A stretch of 20,172 nucleotides of DNA from Chara braunii (Eukaryota; Streptophyta; Charophyceae; Charales; Characeae), in contig BFEA01000031.1 of the NCBI GenBank assembly GCA_003427395.1, positions 3,533,337 through 3,553,508 of the forward strand. The letters run 5' to 3'. Under the pieces are notes generated by a model, which saw only the letters and a program-made list of their open reading frames with translations, did not search any database and was not told where the DNA came from. Below are positions 18,059-20,172 of the stretch, piece after piece. Numbering within the stretch: position 1 is the stretch's first letter; every line of letters begins with the position of its first letter. The position numbers were made by a program, and so were the translations under genes.

Positions 18059-18158
18059 CCGCGTTTGGCCCGAACGGCGGAATGCATCCCCAAGGGGTCC
18101 CATACGTTCGGGCGTTTGGGTTCGGCCGTTCGGCCCGTCCCGAACGCCGGTTACCCTG

Positions 18159-18166
18159 ATCAGGAC
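18159..18166. repeat. 8-bp target site duplication, right (hAT-like)
   Basis: ATCAGGAC is identical to 11634-11641 and directly follows the terminal GGTTACCCTG. Confidence 0.9.
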
Positions 18167-18381
18167 ATTAAGAATTTATATCCAACTGAAACGTTCAAAA
18201 TATTATCCAGAATAAAATGAATACATACTGTTCATAAAATTATGAAATAATGAGAATCAATCAATGATAATAAAATAATTGACTTTTAGAAATGAAAAAT
18301 ATGATCAATTAATTCATCACCCAAGAGTCATTCCTCCAGGGACAACGGTAGTTTGTCGTTATTCCCGACAACAGTGCCACC
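18167..18381. other. no gene, continuation of the hAT-like insertion target
   Basis: AT-rich non-coding sequence that was joined to 11641 before the hAT-like insertion. It ends ACAACAGTGCCACC immediately before repeat copy B. Confidence 0.5.
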
Positions 18382-19173
18382 TGTCGAGCGCATCGGCTCC
18401 CTCCTTTTTGCAAGCGCGGGAGCCCTCCCGGTCATGTCACGCAAGAGTAAAATGAAAGCAAAACAAAAACAACTCGGGAACGACACTTAACAACCCCGCG
18501 AACCGTCGGGACGGTTGCGGTAGCGTCGTTTCGTCGCCGCTCTGGCCGGGTACGCCAACTGTACATCTCGTGGTCCCCTACGAAAGGATAGGTTCCCTTG
18601 GGGCATGAGCTTTCCTTCTGTAAGGGGTTGTCAACACCCTTAGGGGCGTATCCCTACTGAGCTACTGACCCACGTGCGAAGGCTTTTAGATGCAATTGCA
18701 GAGGCAGGTCAGTCAAGGGCGTTTTCTCGTTCGTTGTAGTATAGATACGCTTAGTTGGCGCCAAGTGGACCCTAACGTCGTCCGTTCCTTAGGGCGCTGA
18801 TCTCCTAAGTACGAAACAAACGTCGGTCGACTAGTACAGTCTCAACCAAGTGTGAAACCCACAGCTCAATCCTACTCCCTTAGATATAGAGTAAAAAATT
18901 TTTTATAAGAACCATACATATAATTACATCAATTGGAATCCACCGTAGACGATAGGAACATATATCCAAAAAAATAATTGAAAGAATTCAAATCGTCATC
19001 TCATACATCCAGTAACATTAGATAAAAAACAAAACAATCCGACCATCTCAAGTCGAACACCATAAAACAATCATACATCCCCCAACGAGGAGTTGGCTTG
19101 GACAATAACCACGATGCAACCGACAAGGTCGTCGATCTGCCTTAGTTTTGACTTAATGAGACGCGTTGTCAAA
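18382..19173. repeat. dispersed repeat family, copy B
   Basis: Matches 4621-5406 throughout, in the same orientation. It begins TGTCGAGCGC and ends GTTGTCA. The flanks differ completely from those of copy A, so these coordinates approximate the true repeat ends. It has no coding capacity. Confidence 0.8.
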
Positions 19174-19480
19174 TTACGTATCTTTTGAACGCAGAACGGG
19201 TGGAATTCAATGCCCATTCATCCGTTCAATGGGCCCCTGGACCCCCGTTGAATCGCGTTTAACGCGAAAACGGGGGTTTCGCCAATTTTTCGGAATTCGC
19301 GCGTTGGGCCTCAGACAAGTGGTGCTATTGGCCCAAACACTAAAAACAGTAAAACCAATAAAACATTTTGACCCCTGTTAACAGGTTGGGGTGGCCAAAC
19401 ACGCCCCTCCCTTTCGAAAATGAAACTGCAAATGAAGCCCTTCAATTTTTTATTTTTATTTTTTTTATTTTTTTTAGGCA
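19174..19480. other. hairpin-rich segment, no gene
   Basis: ACCCCCGTT (19241-19249) pairs with AACGGGGGT (19269-19277), and inside the loop CGCGTT/AACGCG (19254-19266) forms a second stem. AACGGGTGGAAT (19195-19206) nearly pairs with ATTCATCCGTT (19216-19226). This could be a folded transposon end that follows repeat copy B. Confidence 0.6.
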
Positions 19481-19734
19481 TAGGGTCAGAGTTCCCCCCC
19501 CCCGACGGTCGGCGGCTCCTGCCTGGTCGGCTGCCAAGAGAGAGAGAGCAAGGGCCCTCTCGCTGTGAAGGATAAAACTCTCAACCTGCACAGCACAGCA
19601 GAAGCACACGGACTATATATAGTGTAGACTCACATCAAGGTCCGTGTTTCAGCAGTTATGGGACCACTGGGCAGTAGAAGGCCAACTCACCACGTGATTT
19701 TCAGGGCTTCCCTCCACTACTCACCAAATCTGCA
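19481..19734. other. no recognised gene, low-complexity tracts
   Basis: A C run (19496-19503), a short GA repeat near 19539, and a TATATATA stretch at about 19614 that on its own is not enough to call a promoter. Confidence 0.4.
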
Positions 19735-20172
19735 AACTCGAACGAATCTTGTGCTAGAACATGGAATCATACGCTGCCATATGTTTTGTCTTTTGTGCAG
19801 ATGCTGACAAGTGGAGCTAGGCCCTTAGGGCCACTTCTCGTAGGAAAAGGGGAAAAAAAAAAGAAAAAAAAAAAGAAAAGAAAAAAAGTTTAAAACTCGA
19901 ATGAATCTTCAACTAGAACATGGAATCATACACTGCCATATGTTTTGTCTTTTGTGCAATTGCTGACGAGTGGAGCTATGCCCTTACGGCCACAACTCGT
20001 AGGAAAAGGAAAAAAAAAAAAAAACAAAGAAAAAAAATAGTTCAAAACTCGAATGAATCTTCAGCTAGAACATGATATTATATACACTGCCATATGTTTT
20101 GTCTTTTGTGCAAGTGCTGACGAGTGGAGCTAGGCCCTTAGGGCCACAACTCGTAGGAAAAAAAAAAAAAAA
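19735..20172. repeat. A-rich 150-160-bp tandem array with a conserved hairpin
   Basis: Three units start with AACTCGAA-GAATCTT at 19735, 19894 and 20046 (spacing 159 and 152). Each contains CATATGTTTTGTCTTTTGTGCA and a hairpin with GTGG/CCAC arms, plus a GGCCCTTAGGGCC-type centre in units 1 and 3. Each ends in a run of A. The third unit runs into the window edge. SINE-like tails or a satellite are both possible; no pol III boxes are convincing. Confidence 0.8.

Larger units (their letters stand above)
11642..18158. mobile_element. non-autonomous hAT-like DNA transposon, split by a PLE
   Basis: The left end begins CAGGGTTACCAGC. The right end, read as reverse complement, begins CAGGGTAACCGGC, giving a short terminal inverted repeat with two differences. 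ATCAGGAC flanks both ends perfectly. CAGGG-type ends with an 8-bp duplication are typical of the hAT superfamily. Without the nested PLE (12210-17946) and its duplicated target copy the element is only about 770 bp and has no transposase, so it would have depended on a hAT transposase elsewhere. It was in place before the PLE entered. Confidence 0.85.

Noticed and set aside
4621-19173. One intact LTR retrotransposon bounded by repeat copies A and B
   Set aside because: The bases just before A (CGTGT) and just after B (AATTA) do not match, there is no convincing primer site or polypurine tract, and the interior holds unrelated nested elements but no LTR-type gag-pol.
19608-19625. TATA-box promoter at CTATATATAG
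   Set aside because: No gene follows and the sequence is a simple TA repeat in a low-complexity region.
19966-20010. Hammerhead in the A-tailed units (CTGACGAG with later GGAAAA)
   Set aside because: The GAAA is not directly after the stem; an unpaired AACTCGTAG lies between, so the core geometry fails.

Overview
The window looks like repeat-dominated nuclear DNA from a eukaryote. I see no host gene, rRNA, tRNA or prokaryotic operon that I can defend. Every coding signal is a decayed remnant: most belong to transposable elements, and one is an acidic-protein gene of unknown origin. The mix includes a LINE, a hAT-like DNA element and a Penelope-like element (PLE) whose GIY-YIG endonuclease lies upstream of its reverse transcriptase. 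PLEs of that order are known from green algae and some protists and invertebrates, so a streptophyte or green alga (a Chara-like genome) is my best guess. This is inference; no single-copy marker gene supports it. A few N positions indicate a draft assembly.

Layout. Positions 1-215 are the edge of an unidentified GC-palindrome-rich element. Positions 216-4620 hold a minus-strand LINE with zinc-knuckle ORF1, proline-rich linker and APE-type endonuclease; it stops just before the reverse transcriptase should begin. Repeat copy A (4621-5406) is a roughly 790-bp family that recurs at 18382-19173. A broken plus-strand gene for a long acidic, Gly/Arg-rich protein lies at 6303-8657, with coding minisatellites inside it and a 44-bp tandem array after it. 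Positions 9600-10020 are GC-rich with palindromes, 10029-10640 is a 183-bp higher-order satellite, and 10641-11633 shows nothing recognisable.

The core of the window is a nested pair. A hAT-like element (11642-18158) has matching short terminal inverted repeats and a perfect 8-bp target duplication (ATCAGGAC). Inserted inside it is a near full-length minus-strand PLE (12210-17946) with a perfect 11-bp target duplication (GATGTAATGCT). The PLE has two direct 700-bp pseudo-LTRs, and each carries a hammerhead ribozyme on the coding strand. Its single long ancestral reading frame ran CCHC zinc knuckle, coiled coil, SAP-like motif, GIY-YIG endonuclease, linker, reverse transcriptase. It is now broken by several stops and three frameshifts, and the two hammerheads are damaged in different places. 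Repeat copy B, stacked hairpins and an A-rich 150-160-bp tandem array close the window.

How the parts would have worked (known PLE biology plus inference): the hammerhead in each pseudo-LTR would process RNA from tandem or read-through copies, the zinc knuckle and basic region would bind template RNA, GIY-YIG would nick the target, and the RT would prime from the nick. None of the reading frames here is intact, so the locus is a fossil.
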